A stretch of DNA of 64,000 nt, from positions 310,001 through 374,000 of the forward strand of contig QVRM01005976.1 of NCBI GenBank assembly GCA_003439945.1. The letters are read 5' to 3'. The position numbers and the translations under genes were made by a program. This DNA comes from Dermanyssus gallinae (lineage: Eukaryota > Arthropoda > Arachnida > Mesostigmata > Dermanyssidae). Position 1 is the first letter of the stretch. Every line of letters starts with the position of its first letter. The notes below the pieces were generated by a model. It was not told where the DNA came from. It searched no databases and worked only from the letters and a program-made list of their open reading frames with translations. Positions 13,539 through 25,449 of this stretch are shown here, piece by piece.

Positions 13539-13604
13539 TATATATATATTTACTTTTCAAAAAGTCGAATTTAATTTAGCTTGATTATATGCTTATGTTA
13601 TGAC

Positions 13605-13606
<2 letters not shown>

Positions 13607-13636
<30 letters not shown>
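13607..13636. repeat. (TA)15 downstream of the R2-like element
   Basis: Perfect array about 70 bp after the element's 3' end; a distinct shorter TA tract touches the element itself. Confidence 0.95.
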
Positions 13637-13640
<4 letters not shown>

Positions 13641-13918
13641 TAACTCGCTTATCGGCTAAAGTTTCAGCCACTGATCAGCGCAGTGGCAGATAGACATTAC
13701 GTGAGCATTGCGCAAAGCCGGGGAGGCAGCAGTGAGATGCTCTGTGAGGTGAAATAAAAATGTCGTTTGAGAATTTCGAAGCTACCCGGGTGGCTCGCAA
13801 AGCTGAACTTTTTTTAATGTGCTGCTTATAAAATGCTTTCGAAGAAATCGAGCGTTTTGTAAAAGTAACGATGAACCGTCGACCCGCTGAATCTTAGATT
13901 AGCGCTTACATACGTGTT

Positions 13919-13922
<4 letters not shown>

Positions 13923-13956
<34 letters not shown>
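13923..13956. repeat. (TA)17
   Basis: Perfect array in otherwise featureless DNA. Confidence 0.95.
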
Positions 13957-13957
<1 letters not shown>

Positions 13958-14260
13958 CGCCAACACTGAAACGACGACGAAGTATCCGGCAGAGAGGTCT
14001 GAAGTAATGCGAGCGACAGAGGGAGCAGTCGACACCGGCGAAAAAGAAAATGCCGAACGCTGTTAGGGATCATTTGACGTCCGTACAAGCGTCGATGTTT
14101 CAGAATTTGGTGCCTTACACGTGCTTTTAGTGATTCGGCCAGCTTCAGGCTCCACTGTCAAACCTCCGCTAATCACCGGCCTGCCGACAAAGTCATTCAA
14201 GCACTTAGCGTTATGCAAACCACACACATTTCCTAGTGAAGTAGCTACTTATAGGAAAAA

Positions 14261-14267
14261 ATATATT

Positions 14268-14328
<61 letters not shown>
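14261..14328. repeat. (AT)n, about 33 units with two T insertions
   Basis: Interrupted near 14266 and 14291. The next (AT)n, 14483-14511, precedes dispersed repeat A. Confidence 0.95.
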
Positions 14329-14332
<4 letters not shown>

Positions 14333-14478
14333 ACTGTCGTCGTTAATGTTGTGATACACTATACAATGTTATTTTTCATTCCAGACTATCCTCCGTACCC
14401 TACGGGCTTGGAATTACTACGAGGCATATTTTTAATGCACCGAAATTCAGACATATTGATATATCTAAGGTTTCCCCT

Positions 14479-14513
<35 letters not shown>

Positions 14514-14518
14514 GGCTC

Positions 14519-14608
14519 TTACATAAACTTTGCCAGGAGTTTGTAGTCAAATGCAGATTCAGCAAATACCCAACTAGAACCCCAAGGCACAATATAAATA
14601 TCCAAATA
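14519..14608. repeat. Dispersed repeat A, just after (TA)n
   Basis: About 90 bp with roughly 80% identity by eye to 36843-36929. Landmarks are TTGCCAGGAGTTTG, AAATGCAG, TAGAACCCCAA and CACAATATAAA. Both copies lie immediately downstream of a (TA)n array in the same orientation. Family unknown. Confidence 0.7.
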
Positions 14609-15574
14609 GACTCTATGCGCCTAAACGGATACTCAGCAGATGCCACCGTCAGACAAAAGACTGACTTTTTGGATGTGTCAGTCTTCGTTTGAGTTTCAGC
14701 GCTTCATTAGCAAGTGGTAGTTCCCTTTTGCAGGAATGCAGAATCCAAGTGTTAGACGGCTGGGCTCTATCAGTGTCTGTGGGCGTCGAGTGTTTCGTAG
14801 AGCCTGTCTCGGGCGGCAAACCGTCGGTCGGAGCCACCCGCTCGACACATAGAGAGGAATCACACAGACAGCCACGACAGCAAAACTACGTCACCACTTG
14901 ATGTCCAGGCGCTGGCTGATTGGTTGACTGTTGAACAACCGTAATTGTCCTAACGATATTCGTCGCCGCCCTATGTATGTTTGTGTCACCCCCGCGCTAC
15001 CCTTCGCCACCAGGAACAACGACACCAACAACAACAACAACAATAACAATAACAGCAATATCAACGACAACAACACAAAACAGCAACACAAAACAACAAC
15101 ACAAAACAACAACAACAACTAGGTGCAAACCGGTCTATGTATGTATCTATCGCCGTCGCCGTATCGGGTCGCCCGCCAACAAGTTCAACATTACAGACAT
15201 TCATTTGCCCGGTCGGCGCGCCACGTCACTGGATCTCTCATCTAGCCTGTTCGCCCTCTCTCTCTCCCTCACTCTCACACATGCTTTTCTCTCTCTCTCT
15301 CTCTCGCCTTGCCCATATCGTTTCCTCCGTTCCATTATCACGGCGTTAACAGAATAGCGCGGTTGATAATCCACCACTTTCGACGGAACGCCGCCGCAGA
15401 AGAGAACCGAGCTGGCTGTTGGCTGAGAGGGGGGCAAACGTACTCAGATGCCTTATCGCTGTTTTGCTGCTACTCGTTAGTCAGCAAGTGTCAGCTAAAA
15501 CCGCGGTTTAAGCAAGGTTGCGCCCCCACTCCAGAAAGTGCGGTAGCAAACAGAACGGTTCATTCTATTGTTGT

Positions 15575-15690
15575 CGTTGTTGCTACAGTGTTTGTTGTTG
15601 TAGTTGTTGCTGCTGCTGCTGCTGCCGTTGCTATTTTTGCTACTGTTGTTGTTGTTGTTGCTGTTGCTGCAGCTATTGTTTGGATTTTGT
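15575..15690 (+). repeat. (GTT/GCT)n tract
   Basis: Complement-oriented CAA tract lies at 15024-15118, about 450 bp to the left. Confidence 0.8.
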
Positions 15691-16917
15691 TCATGCAGCA
15701 GTCAACAGCCGAGAAGAGGCCTCTGTAGGGTTTCGTTTAGTCTCTGCGCGCTCAGCTCTTCATTGGCGTAAGTCATAGTTGTTTTCGTAAGCTCACAGCT
15801 CACATGTGTGCGTGTGTGTTGTCTCCCTCTTCTTCCACCACACCTCCTCCCGCACCCCTACTACCCCCGCTTCCCACCCCACTCTGGCCCCGGTGGTCTG
15901 CGACACTTCAGTGTCACTTTGCATCGTCGGTTCTTTTGCAGCTATACTTCTCCTTTATTCTCCTTGCGTCTATTTCTTGTGAACAGCCTATCTACCTTAC
16001 GTTATGCCTCCCTCGTTCCGTGCTGTGTTCGACTGTTTCGCACCACTCTCTGTGCTTTTCGCTGTTGTTCTCTTGGTTCTTCTACGATCGATGGTTTAAT
16101 GCATGCGATGATATTTCCCTCTAGCTGTTGTTTTCGTTTGCCCTCTAAGTTCAACGTTTTCGTGTGCTACAGCAGGGTGTGAGGGGGGGGAGGATCTGCT
16201 GCCGCTTTTGCGGAAGGGTTTCGATGTGGTCCCAGCAGTTCTGTTGATCGAGCTGGACACTTCGTTAGCTTCGTACACTTCGGAGCCAGCCTCCGAACCA
16301 GTAGTAGAGAAAGCGCGGTGAGCGCGCGGGGAAGAACTTCTTCGTGCCATTTCATCCTGTCCCGTCGCGCCTTGCGGCGTTCTGTGCAGCCCGTAGTGGT
16401 GCAGCCCGAGGTGGTACACCAATGACGGTTAGCATTAATGTGCCTGATACCTACGTTGGTCGCCGTCGTCCAACAGACGAAGCTCCAACAGAATTTGCTT
16501 GCTCGGGTCTCTCCAGATGCGGGTAGGCGGACCACCGCATCGGACAACAACGATGGCTGCCTCTCGATAAACCTCTATATGTGTATGGTCGTGGTTTTTC
16601 TTCCTTTTCGTCTTCTTTTTCGTTTTCTTCTTCTTCTGCTTTTCTCCACCACCCCCCTCGCCTCCTGACGTGGGGGTTTGGCGACCCGTTCCCTGACAAC
16701 CCCGTCTTTCTCTCCCCCGCTCGCGCTCTGTCTATCTTTCCCTCCCGTCAGGCCGTCGGTTCTCAGTCTCTCTCTCTCTCTGTCCATTCGTGAGCTTCCC
16801 TCCAGGTAGTAAATTCTCATTTTCGCCGCTCGAACCGCACTGAGACGGTAGCAGCCGCAGCAGTAGCGGCCGACAGTCAAACAGCACGTCGCGACGTGCC
16901 CGTCAGTGTCCGTGCTC

Positions 16918-16941
16918 GGGGGGGGGGGGGGGGGGGGGGGG
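16918..16941 (+). repeat. G24 homopolymer
   Basis: Uninterrupted run of 24 G, a strong G-quadruplex former and sequencing-error hotspot. It opens apparent poly-Gly frames. Confidence 0.9.
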
Positions 16942-18424
16942 CTGAAGTGTCCCCTCCCCTCCTCTCTGCCCGCCCCCCCAGCCCCACAGACGCACACACA
17001 GCCACACGCTATTCTATCTTTCTCTCATCATTTTCGCTCTCTGCTCCCCTCTCGCGCGCGGGTGTGCCCCACTCGCGCAGTTTTGCGTCGGCAAGGTAGA
17101 ACTCGGCCCGAAAAACACGCACGCTCGAAACGCAGAGTGTGTCTCTCTCAGGCAGCGCAGCAGAGTCATCCGCCGCCGACGACGACGAAAAACACCACCT
17201 CCACCACCACGACGGCCATGATGGGCACGACCAGATCATGTAGAAGACTAGAGAAAAACACAGAAAATGAAGAAGAAGACGAAGAAGAAACACAAGATAA
17301 CGAAGATCACGAAGACGAAGAAGAAAAAGTAGATGACGGGCTTCAGCGGCAGGCAGGAGCTCGACAGGCCGGACAGCGAGGGGAGGGCTGCTGTGAACAG
17401 AGGGTAGACAACTGTAGAAGACGGAGAGGGGGGGGGGCACTGACTAAAGGGGACGGGGGTGCGGGGTACTGAAAACGGGTCGCCCCACTGCGCCTCGCCT
17501 CTTTGTCTGCTACTCAAAATTCGCTTTCCACCTTACAGGGAGTTACACCAACCCTCTTGTTTTTTTTATTTTCTTGTCGACCGTTCTCCCCCTTTGCACC
17601 CTCTCTCTCTTCTCGATCCCTCTACCCCCTCTCCTCCCCATCTCTCTGTCTCTCTATTGCACTGCGTTTGCCGTACTGGCGTACTTCTTTGCAGGCCTCA
17701 TGTTGTACCACGTTATTAGGCTTCGGGCCTACGGGCCTATCTGCCTGCCCAGCCGCATGTAAGCATTTACATGTGTATCGAGTAGTGGGTGCCACAGTCG
17801 TTGGCAGAGTAAGAGTGACACTACACGGTGCGCAAGAAAACAGCGTGCCGCCTTTCCTTAACCCGGCCGTCTCATTCTGCCTATATGCATGCACGTGCTG
17901 GACCTAGCCAGCCAGCCAGGTCTGGAGCCGCTATCCAATCCTTTCATTTTCTCGTCCGGTCGAGGATATCGACGCAATCAAGGGCTCCTACCGAGGCCTG
18001 TATGAGCCGTCTGAGCCGACAAAGACGGCAACCAGACAACTACTGAACGAAATGAGATGAGCAAACAACACCGTCACCATGAACGTGAATCGTAAATCTC
18101 GCGTGACAGACACAATTGAGAAAACCGGATAAATATATATATATATATATATATATTGTCACAGACATAGCGAAAAGAAACAACGGAAAAACAACACACA
18201 TGCGTGTATTATTGTTCGAGGTAAAACGCATGTCATGCGAATACAGCTTTTAGTCAGTCTGGCTAGTCGATGCGATGTGATATGGTGCGATGTAGCTCTT
18301 CAGACAACTTCCTCGTTCGGAAGGCACGTGTGATACTCCGTCTGGAGCGTGCCTCGAGCTCTTCGAACAAATATCCCCAACGACGATGAGGTGTGGCGTA
18401 CACAATTTTATAGAAGGTAGACAC

Positions 18425-18496
18425 AAAATGATATATGTATATGTATGTATATATATATATATATATGTATGTATGTGTATATATATATATATATAT
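18425..18496. repeat. (TA)n/(GTAT)n compound array
   Basis: GTAT and TA units alternate. A second small (AT)12 lies at 18133-18156. Confidence 0.9.
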
Positions 18497-20409
18497 GAAA
18501 TCGTAGTACATAGACTCGTTCACGGCAACGCCTGCAAAGCGTCGAGACTCGGCCAATGTCTTGTTGGTTAGTATATCATTGCGTGTACGTTTGACAGTGC
18601 CAGAAACACGTCGCCGCGCGCTAACACCCGCGGTGGGATGTTTCTTCGACAATCTATCGGCAGAGAGGAACAGACTCCTAGTCTCGGATTCGCAGCAACG
18701 TCAACCTGACGAAAAAGAAGAAAACGACGACGTCCACAACAACAATAACAACAAAAACAACAACAGCAACAACAACAACAACGACAATATGCTTCCTCCG
18801 TCTTATGTATGTATGCTTGAAGCCGGTCGACCTTCGCCATCGACGTCGGATTTCGACAGAATAAACCACCCTTATGCTGCTGCTGTTGCTGTTGTTGTTG
18901 CTACCGCTTCTGCTTCTGCTGTTTTAGCGCGATCGTCAACGATGTCAGTAGCCGGCGCCGCCACAGTCCACGTCGTCGTCTTGGGTGGCACAGCGAGTTC
19001 AGCATGCGTTGTTCAGCACGCACCGAATTTCAAATTGCGCTGACGGAACAAGCACAGACGGGCTGTAACATGCGAATCGAAGACGTTTGCCATGCCATTC
19101 AACCAAAGTTGCCAGCCCGAGGCGCTACCAGAGGTCGTTGTCGTCGTCGTCGTCGTCGTAGTCGTTGTCATGGTCTTTGTACTCACCGTGATCGACGTCA
19201 TGACAAGGAACGACAACTTGTGATGGCATCTCCAAGGCGACTGCAGTGCCGGCCAGAGATTTCCACCACAAAACCAAGCACAAAAGGCAAAAATCGAACA
19301 CGTGAACGTACATATGTGCTCTGTGTCTCTGATCTGTAGAGTCCCGTCGCATCGTTTGCATCGCAGTGATGCGGATTACAAATATGGGTAGCAAGTACAG
19401 AATAGTAAGCGAGACATAAACGCAGAAAGTAAAAGACATCGGGGGTGACGCGGCGCTTACCGCATACTCGTCGCCGACCTCAGATAGCCTTCAGACGGAT
19501 GTCTGTGCAGACATAGAGAGAGAGTTTCTCAAATCTCTCATTTTGTTCCTCTATGTTGGATCAGATATTATTTAAATTTGATCTGCCATAGCCGTTAACG
19601 GCAATCACTGTGAAAAGCTGCCCTGGCTAGTGGTGACGGAATCTCGCTCGTTTTGTTCTCGGAACAGTGATATGCGTAACGATTCGACGTTGTCAATTTG
19701 TTAGCGGCTATATGAAGCGGCCGGGTTAGTAGACCTCAAACGGATTAAAGTGCTTGCTCGTATGCAGCAAGCGCTGTCGACCGTTAGTTGACGTTTGCGA
19801 CTAAGACAATGTACCCAGCTGTATTCATAGTTCGTTGTTTTACTGCACGGTTGATAAAACCCAACAGGTGGGCGTCCATCTCGACGCCCACTTCTATGCA
19901 GTAGTAACTAAACATAACAGTTGACTGCACGAACATCTCGTTACTAGTAATATTCTTGTTTTGCGTGCTATACTCGGTCTCATTTAAGCGTTTTTTAATT
20001 GCCGTTTCTTGCTAATTAGACGCTTGTGTCTACCAACGCATATATATTTATAAATTGTAAGAGTCCTCAACTTAAACAAATTTATAACAAGAAGCACTAA
20101 ATGTGGTACTTCTACAACTTTCAAGAAAGCCGTACTACAATCTAGGAACGTTAAACACATTAAGTAAATATGTCACAACAGTATAGAACAACAAGCTCGA
20201 ATCAGGGGAGACATTTTCGACTCGAGTTGGGAGATCGAGTTGGTTTGGCAGGCCTTGCCCTTATCAAAATAAGAGTCGACGAACCGTTCCGGTGCATATC
20301 ACAGCGTCGGGAGATGAACCTTATATATATATATATATATATATATGCACGTTTGCAGGAACCCAAATGTTATGTTGCCACCGTTACTAATTGATTACGT
20401 TGAACAAAT
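18497..20409. other. No gene seen
   Basis: A CAA block (18735-18790), CTG/GTT (18865-18920) and GTC (19133-19165) are the only patterned parts; 19500-20300 is ordinary AT-rich unique DNA. Confidence 0.55.
19866..19893. other. Short GC-rich hairpin
   Basis: GTGGGCGTC (19868-19876) and GACGCCCAC (19883-19891) pair with a 6-nt loop, extended by G-T and A-T outside. No U-run follows, and no role is proposed. Confidence 0.5.
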
Positions 20410-20619
20410 GATATATATATATATATATATATGAAAGTCGAATATTCGAAATAGGCCTTCATTTCGGGTATGTCGGAAAACATTTAGGCAAGAAGCTGTC
20501 GTTTCTGACGGCACTATATATATATATATATATATGAAAATCGAATATCCGAAATAGGCCTTCATGTCGGGTATATTGGAATACATTTAGGCAAGAAGCT
20601 GTCGTTTCTGACGGCACTA
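20410..20619 (+). repeat. 103-bp tandem duplication, each unit led by (TA)n
   Basis: GAAATAGGCCTTCAT occurs at 20448 and 20551. Each unit is (TA)10-12, then a GAAAxTCGAATATxCG segment, ending GTCGTTTCTGACGGCACTAT. The units differ by about 8 substitutions. Confidence 0.85.
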
Positions 20620-22658
20620 TTCACGTTATAGACGGAAGGCTAGTTCTGGGGCGCGTACCGTAAAAAGAATCTGTAATCCCTAGGTCTCATATGTAGATAG
20701 ATCTGCACTTTACAAGCTTAACGTGCGGTGACGTGACTACCACGCGAACCGTGGCGGCCATATCGATAACAGTCGGAAATCAACTGACACTTGCGTTTAC
20801 TATTTGCCTCCGCTATCAGTGTCAATCAGAACAAGCAGCAGTTTTGTGCGTGTATGCTCGCTTCTAGGGCGTATCCAAGATATACGTTCTACGTAGCAAT
20901 AGATGAGAGATTGACGACGTGTTACGCACGACAGAACTTGAAACGTTCAGGTAGAGAGTAATACACGCCAAAAAGACACACTGGTTGACGCGTACAGTAA
21001 CTTAAAATCCACTATTTGTTTTTGTAATTATAAACGTTACAGTTTTATTTGCTTATATGCAAGGCTTGCTTATATGCAAATCCACTATTTGCAGGTTGTC
21101 TGAACAAGTTGAGCTTTTTAGTTTTATTTCTTTTATAACGTATAGTATAGATTACGGCGGTCACGACTCATCAGAATGAGCGTATGAGCGTACGTCACGA
21201 TACGTCTCGAGCCCGTAGGAAGAGGATGGTCTAGACGTAAATGCAACCCCCTTAAACCCCCAGTTTTTAACTCTGGGGGCAAAAAGAAAAAGTTTAGTTC
21301 CTAATAAAAGACGAAGTACCAGTCTCTTGTTAAACGAGAAGCAGCAGGCCGTTGCGTGCAATTGCAGCAACAGTATTAGCAGCATGTGCTCGCGTTTAAT
21401 ACAAGACTCAAAGCGCAGGTAGACCTGATGCGTTTGAAATAGTCAGCCCCGGAAACGAAAAGCAAACACAATGTGCCTTAATGTACGTTGATGATACTTA
21501 CACCAATGATAATAATACAGTGTTGACGATGATGCGACGTAGAGTGATGGCGCTTACTAGTATTTTGCTTAGCTTGGTTTGGTAGCTCTAGTACGAAAAC
21601 TACAGCTACAAACTCTACTTCTACTACTATAGTAAAGTTTTCGGGCTGACCCTCAGCTAAGATTTAACGTCCCCGGAACTGTTTTTCACATTGCTTCATA
21701 GACAGACCCCTATAAATACAAATGTGCAACGGTGGGGCTCGAACCCGCGCACCTATGTGTCTCCTCCGGTCGCGAGGCGCAGACTTAAGTCACCACACCG
21801 GGCTTGATCTACTTCTACTACTACTACTTCAACAACAATAAAAGCGACGACGACAACAACAACAACAACAACAATAATAACTAACACTATATTCGCTATT
21901 ACAACGCAAGGTACTAACCACTATACGATCACGGCCAATACTATATTCGCTATTACTTTTGTTATTGCTTTTCTGTTGCAACGGTTCACAGTTCTAGAAT
22001 AGACGAAAGTGCTACAACTGTAACGTCCACGCCGATCTTACTGCTGATGCTTTTTTCTTATTGCTGCACTGCAGCAGATTCCGGCAGAGCTGCCAGGAGA
22101 AAATCGACAGATCGCGATTGCAACTCGATGTGCGACGAGCCAATGAATTGGCTACAATGTCTGGTAGTCGTAATGCGTTGCAACAATTATTATTATTATT
22201 ATTATTGATGTTGTATTGTCGTTGTTCATGTTGATGGCATTGTCGCTGTTAATGATGTTGTTGCTGTTGCTGATGACATCGATATTTCTATTGACCCTGA
22301 CCTATTTGTTGGCAATGGTGTTTATGACGTCGACGGTGTTGTTGTTGGCCCCAGCGTTTACGATATTGTCGTAGACAATAGTGGTTATGATGATGTTGTT
22401 GTTGTTCTTTGTGCTGTTGTCATTGCCGCTGTTGTTTCTAAATTTGTCGCTGCCACAGTTTGACGCAGTTGGTCGCTGCTCTACGGCGGTCGGTTCACGG
22501 CTACAGTATCTGCAGTACTGGCTAGCCGGCCAACGGTCTTCCATTGGGGCTCAAAATCTTGGCAGAGGGCGCGAGTACGCAACCAACCAAGCAAGCAAAC
22601 CACGCAGAAAGCTGTAGTGGAAAACGAGACATGGAGACCGGGGAATGGAAGTAGAGAA
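20620..22658. other. No gene seen outside SINE copy 1
   Basis: 20620-21640 shows no pattern. 21830-22450 contains ACT, CAA, ATT and GTT tracts. Confidence 0.55.
21645..21808 (-). mobile_element. tRNA-derived SINE, copy 1
   Basis: On the minus strand the head carries a tRNA-like region with a B-box GGGTTCGAGCCC (plus-strand 21735-21746) and the block GCGCCTCGCGACCGG. The tail ends GGACGTTAAATCTTAGCTGAGG. It shares its whole length with copies at 24940-25106 and 25299-25449, all in the same orientation. Pol III transcription from the internal A/B boxes and LINE-dependent mobilisation are expected for the class. Confidence 0.8.
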
Positions 22659-22826
22659 GGAAATAGGTCGAGGGAGAGGAGGATACGATCGAGGGAGAGA
22701 AGGAAAGAGATCGAGGGAGAGAAAGAAAGAGATCGAGGGCGAGAGGGAAAGGGGTCGACGGTGAGAAGGAAGGGCATCGAGCGAGAAAAGAAAATAGATC
22801 GAAAGTAAGAAGAAAAGATATCGGGC
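22659..22826. repeat. 22-bp purine-rich minisatellite, about 7-8 copies
   Basis: The unit ATCGAGGGAGAGAAGGAAAG is repeated with drift. The plus strand is almost all purine. Because 22 is not a multiple of three, the repeat opens frames of Arg/Glu- and Ser/Leu/Pro-rich character on both strands, none taken as a gene. Such mirror-like purine tracts can form triplex DNA. Confidence 0.8.
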
Positions 22827-22905
22827 GGGGTAAGAGCGTGTGCAAGACGGACATGAAATTAGCAGCGTCGTCGCGGTGTTACCGCTTGTAGCACAGCTTC
22901 GGTTA

Positions 22906-22957
22906 CCCCCCCCCCCCGCCCCGCTCCCCACTACCGCCCCCCTCCCCCAACCCCCTT
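22906..22957 (-). repeat. C-rich tract (G-quadruplex on the minus strand)
   Basis: C12 followed by four further C blocks of 4-6, sufficient for stacked quadruplex on the complementary strand, right after the purine minisatellite. Confidence 0.8.
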
Positions 22958-24776
22958 ATTACTAGCACGTTACTGCTGCTGCTGCTATTACTGGTAGCGA
23001 CGCAGCTACCGCTTCGCTACCATCACAGGCACTGCCACCATTACGACTCGAAACGGCCGCGTTGTTGTTCATGTATTACGAGGAGGCAGCTTTATAGGGC
23101 AATATATGCGTGCGTGGGAGTACAGAGGGTAGTCGTAGCATGTAGTAGTGATGGTGGTGGCCGTGGAGGTGGCGGAGGAGGTTGTTGTCTGTAGTGCGTG
23201 GCTACCCCTGCAACTTCTGCAGAAGCAGCAGCAGCCACTGTTGTTGTTGTTGTTGCTGCTGCTGGTGCTGTTGATGGTCCCACGAGCTTCGCAAGCAGGC
23301 AAGACACCGCCATGGGGCCGCCGACGCCGCCGCCGATGCCGAAGGGCATCTCTGATACCGGCACTACCGCCGCCGCGTCCGCCCCTCACGACACGGTGGG
23401 CGAAGACACTGAAGACGAGAGAAAGAATGAATCTTGGCGGGCGGGCGGTGGAAAAGAACGGAGAAGGAAAAGTGCTGCGCCTTGTGAAGACACGAAGAGC
23501 TAAGCGTGCGCGCAAGAGTGGGTGTACAACCCACGCCCGTTGTACAGCTATGCAGAAGCTGTAATAGCAGCGGCCGGTAGCAGCAGCCGCTGCAGCTGCA
23601 GCTAGCTCACTAGCCCCGAGTCCTGTCGAGTACCTCGACGAGGAGCGTGTAGACAAGACGACTCAAGGAGGTAGAAGGAAAATCAGACCTCAAGAAACGG
23701 GTGGAGAAGGCAAGCACTACGCAACATGGACTTGGCGCGACGGTGCTGACGCCGATCGGCAATGAGGACGACGACGACAACGACGACAACAACAACAACA
23801 ACAACAACGACGACGACGACAACAACAACAACTACTACTACTTGAAGGATACCGACCAAGACAGCAAGCAGCTGCTGAAAGAGGAGCTGTACCAGCCTAA
23901 ACAGCAGCAGACAGGAAAAAATGAAGGAGATTCTGGATGAGGAGATAAACAGACTAGTTCTAGGGGTGGTAGTAGATACAGTTGCTAATGTTGGTATTGT
24001 TGTCGTTATTATTATTTGTTGTTGTTATTGTTGCTGCTGTTGTTGCTACGGTGAGTGTTGTTGCAATTCACGTTGTCGTCGACGTCGTCCTGTCCTTCGC
24101 GCAAACGAAGCCACAACGAAACACATCGGACGCTCGACCGACCTAGGCGCCTTTATGAGCTGGGAGTTAGTTTTGGGAATGGAGGGAGGATGGAAATACA
24201 GCCGAGCGATCTAGCCTACCTAACGCATTGTCCCAATATGGTGTGGTCCGAACACCCGAACAACACAATACGAGAGCGCGCGTGCACTGGCTTGCTTGCG
24301 GGCGTATACACATCAGAGCCAGGTCGGCTGCTGGGAAGCCGGCACAAAATCTTAGGAGATGGTGTATCGTGACCTACTAATCAGGCTATTTACATACACG
24401 TTTGGCCTAGATCTATCTAAAAATCTGCACATGCATATATGCGCGCCCAAAACGTAATAGTCATAACAAACTAATATTTGTGCGATTCATATCGCAATCA
24501 AAGTTGAAATAAAAATCGTCATCGAGACAACGATGCAACTTATGTGAGAAATTGGGTACAGCCACCTGAAACACAAGGAAGATGATGGAAACCATGAAGG
24601 CATAGTCGCTGTTATCAAACCTCGAAAAGAGAACCGTGGCAGATTTAGCCTAGCTAGTTCAAATGTTTAAGAGTGACCTTCCATGCTTGATTTTCGAAAC
24701 AGATCGCCGCCTGAGACATCCGACCTCTCTGCTATCGAACTTATTTGTATAAATTTTCAATACAGTTTCGTATACA
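22958..24776. other. No gene seen; GC-rich trinucleotide tracts
   Basis: CTG/GTT tracts occur at 22970-22990, 23220-23275 and 24000-24070, GACGACAAC at 23766-23835, and a GCCGCCG patch at 23315-23375. Confidence 0.55.
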
Positions 24777-24846
24777 ATCGATCAGTGGCAAGTGGATAAC
24801 AAGCTTCGTTATATATCGATCAGTGGCAAGTGGATAACAAGCTTCG
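24777..24846 (+). repeat. 32-bp direct repeat
   Basis: An identical 32-bp block beginning ATCGATCAGTGGCAAGTGG at 24777-24808 and 24815-24846, with a 6-bp TTATAT spacer. This is a recent duplication 50 bp left of the inverted SINE tail. Confidence 0.85.
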
Positions 24847-24896
24847 GCTATAAGGAAAATAAACAGAACACGATTGTGGGTTGTTGTTGGGTGTGA

Positions 24897-24960
24897 GTTA
24901 AATCTTGGCTGAGGGCCAGCCCACGATCGGTTGAGTTGACCTACTCAGCCTAGATTTAAC
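24897..24960. repeat. Inverted pair of SINE tails (hairpin)
   Basis: GTTAAATCTTGGCTGAG (24897-24913) is the near-perfect reverse complement of CTCAGCCTAGATTTAAC (24944-24960), separated by 30 bp. The left arm is an isolated inverted tail of the SINE family, and the right arm is the tail of copy 2. Confidence 0.75.
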
Positions 24961-25106
24961 GTCCACGGGACTGCTTTTTTTTGCATTGCTTTATAGACGG
25001 ATTCTTATTAATACAAATGTGCGACGGTGGGGCTCGAACCCGCGCACCTATGTGTCTTCTCCGGTCGCGAGGCGCAAGCGAACGCACCGCGCCACCGGAC
25101 TCGACG
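24940..25106 (-). mobile_element. tRNA-derived SINE, copy 2
   Basis: This copy best preserves the head. On the minus strand CCGGTGGCGCGGTGCG serves as the A-box region, and GGGTTCGAGCCCC (plus 25036-25048) as the B box. An oligo(A/T) interruption lies in the body near 24976. Immediately to its left lies an inverted copy of the tail motif (24897-24922). Confidence 0.8.
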
Positions 25107-25298
25107 GGGACAGGCCCACCTGCAGTACGCATACATGGCCCAATTTACTGAGCTAGCGGCAGTCGACACAATTGCTGCTTTTAAACGTCGCGTCGAGATT
25201 TAGGCTGGCGCCGACGGCAGTATCCGTGGCTATCTCTGTTGGACGCCAGTACGCTACAGTACTATTAAGTCACTGCGGAATCTTAAGCCATACGTTCA

Positions 25299-25449
25299 CG
25301 ACCCTCAGCCAACATTTAACGTCCGCGGGTTTGCCATCGCATTGCTTCATAAGACGGACTCCATAAACACAAATGTGCAACTGTGGGTGTCGAACCCGCG
25401 CACCTATGTGTCTCCTTTGACGCGAATGCACCACGCGACCGGGCTCGGC
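25299..25449 (-). mobile_element. tRNA-derived SINE, copy 3
   Basis: Same head and tail as the other two, but with a deletion in the CGCGAGGCGCAAG segment and a B box changed to GGGTTCGACACC. It ends in CCCTCAGCC on the plus strand like copy 1. Confidence 0.75.

Larger units (their letters stand above)
14609..18424. other. No gene seen; CT-rich and CAA/GTT-rich DNA
   Basis: CT-rich tracts lie at 15245-15305, 16600-16790 and 17600-17660, and a purine-rich strand at 17240-17330. Long frames on both strands are Ser/Leu/Pro or Glu/Arg artefacts. Confidence 0.6.

Noticed and set aside
21720..21806. Functional tRNA genes at the B-box matches (21.7, 25.0, 25.4 and 48.7 kb)
   Set aside because: Acceptor and anticodon stems do not pair and the segments continue into shared SINE bodies.
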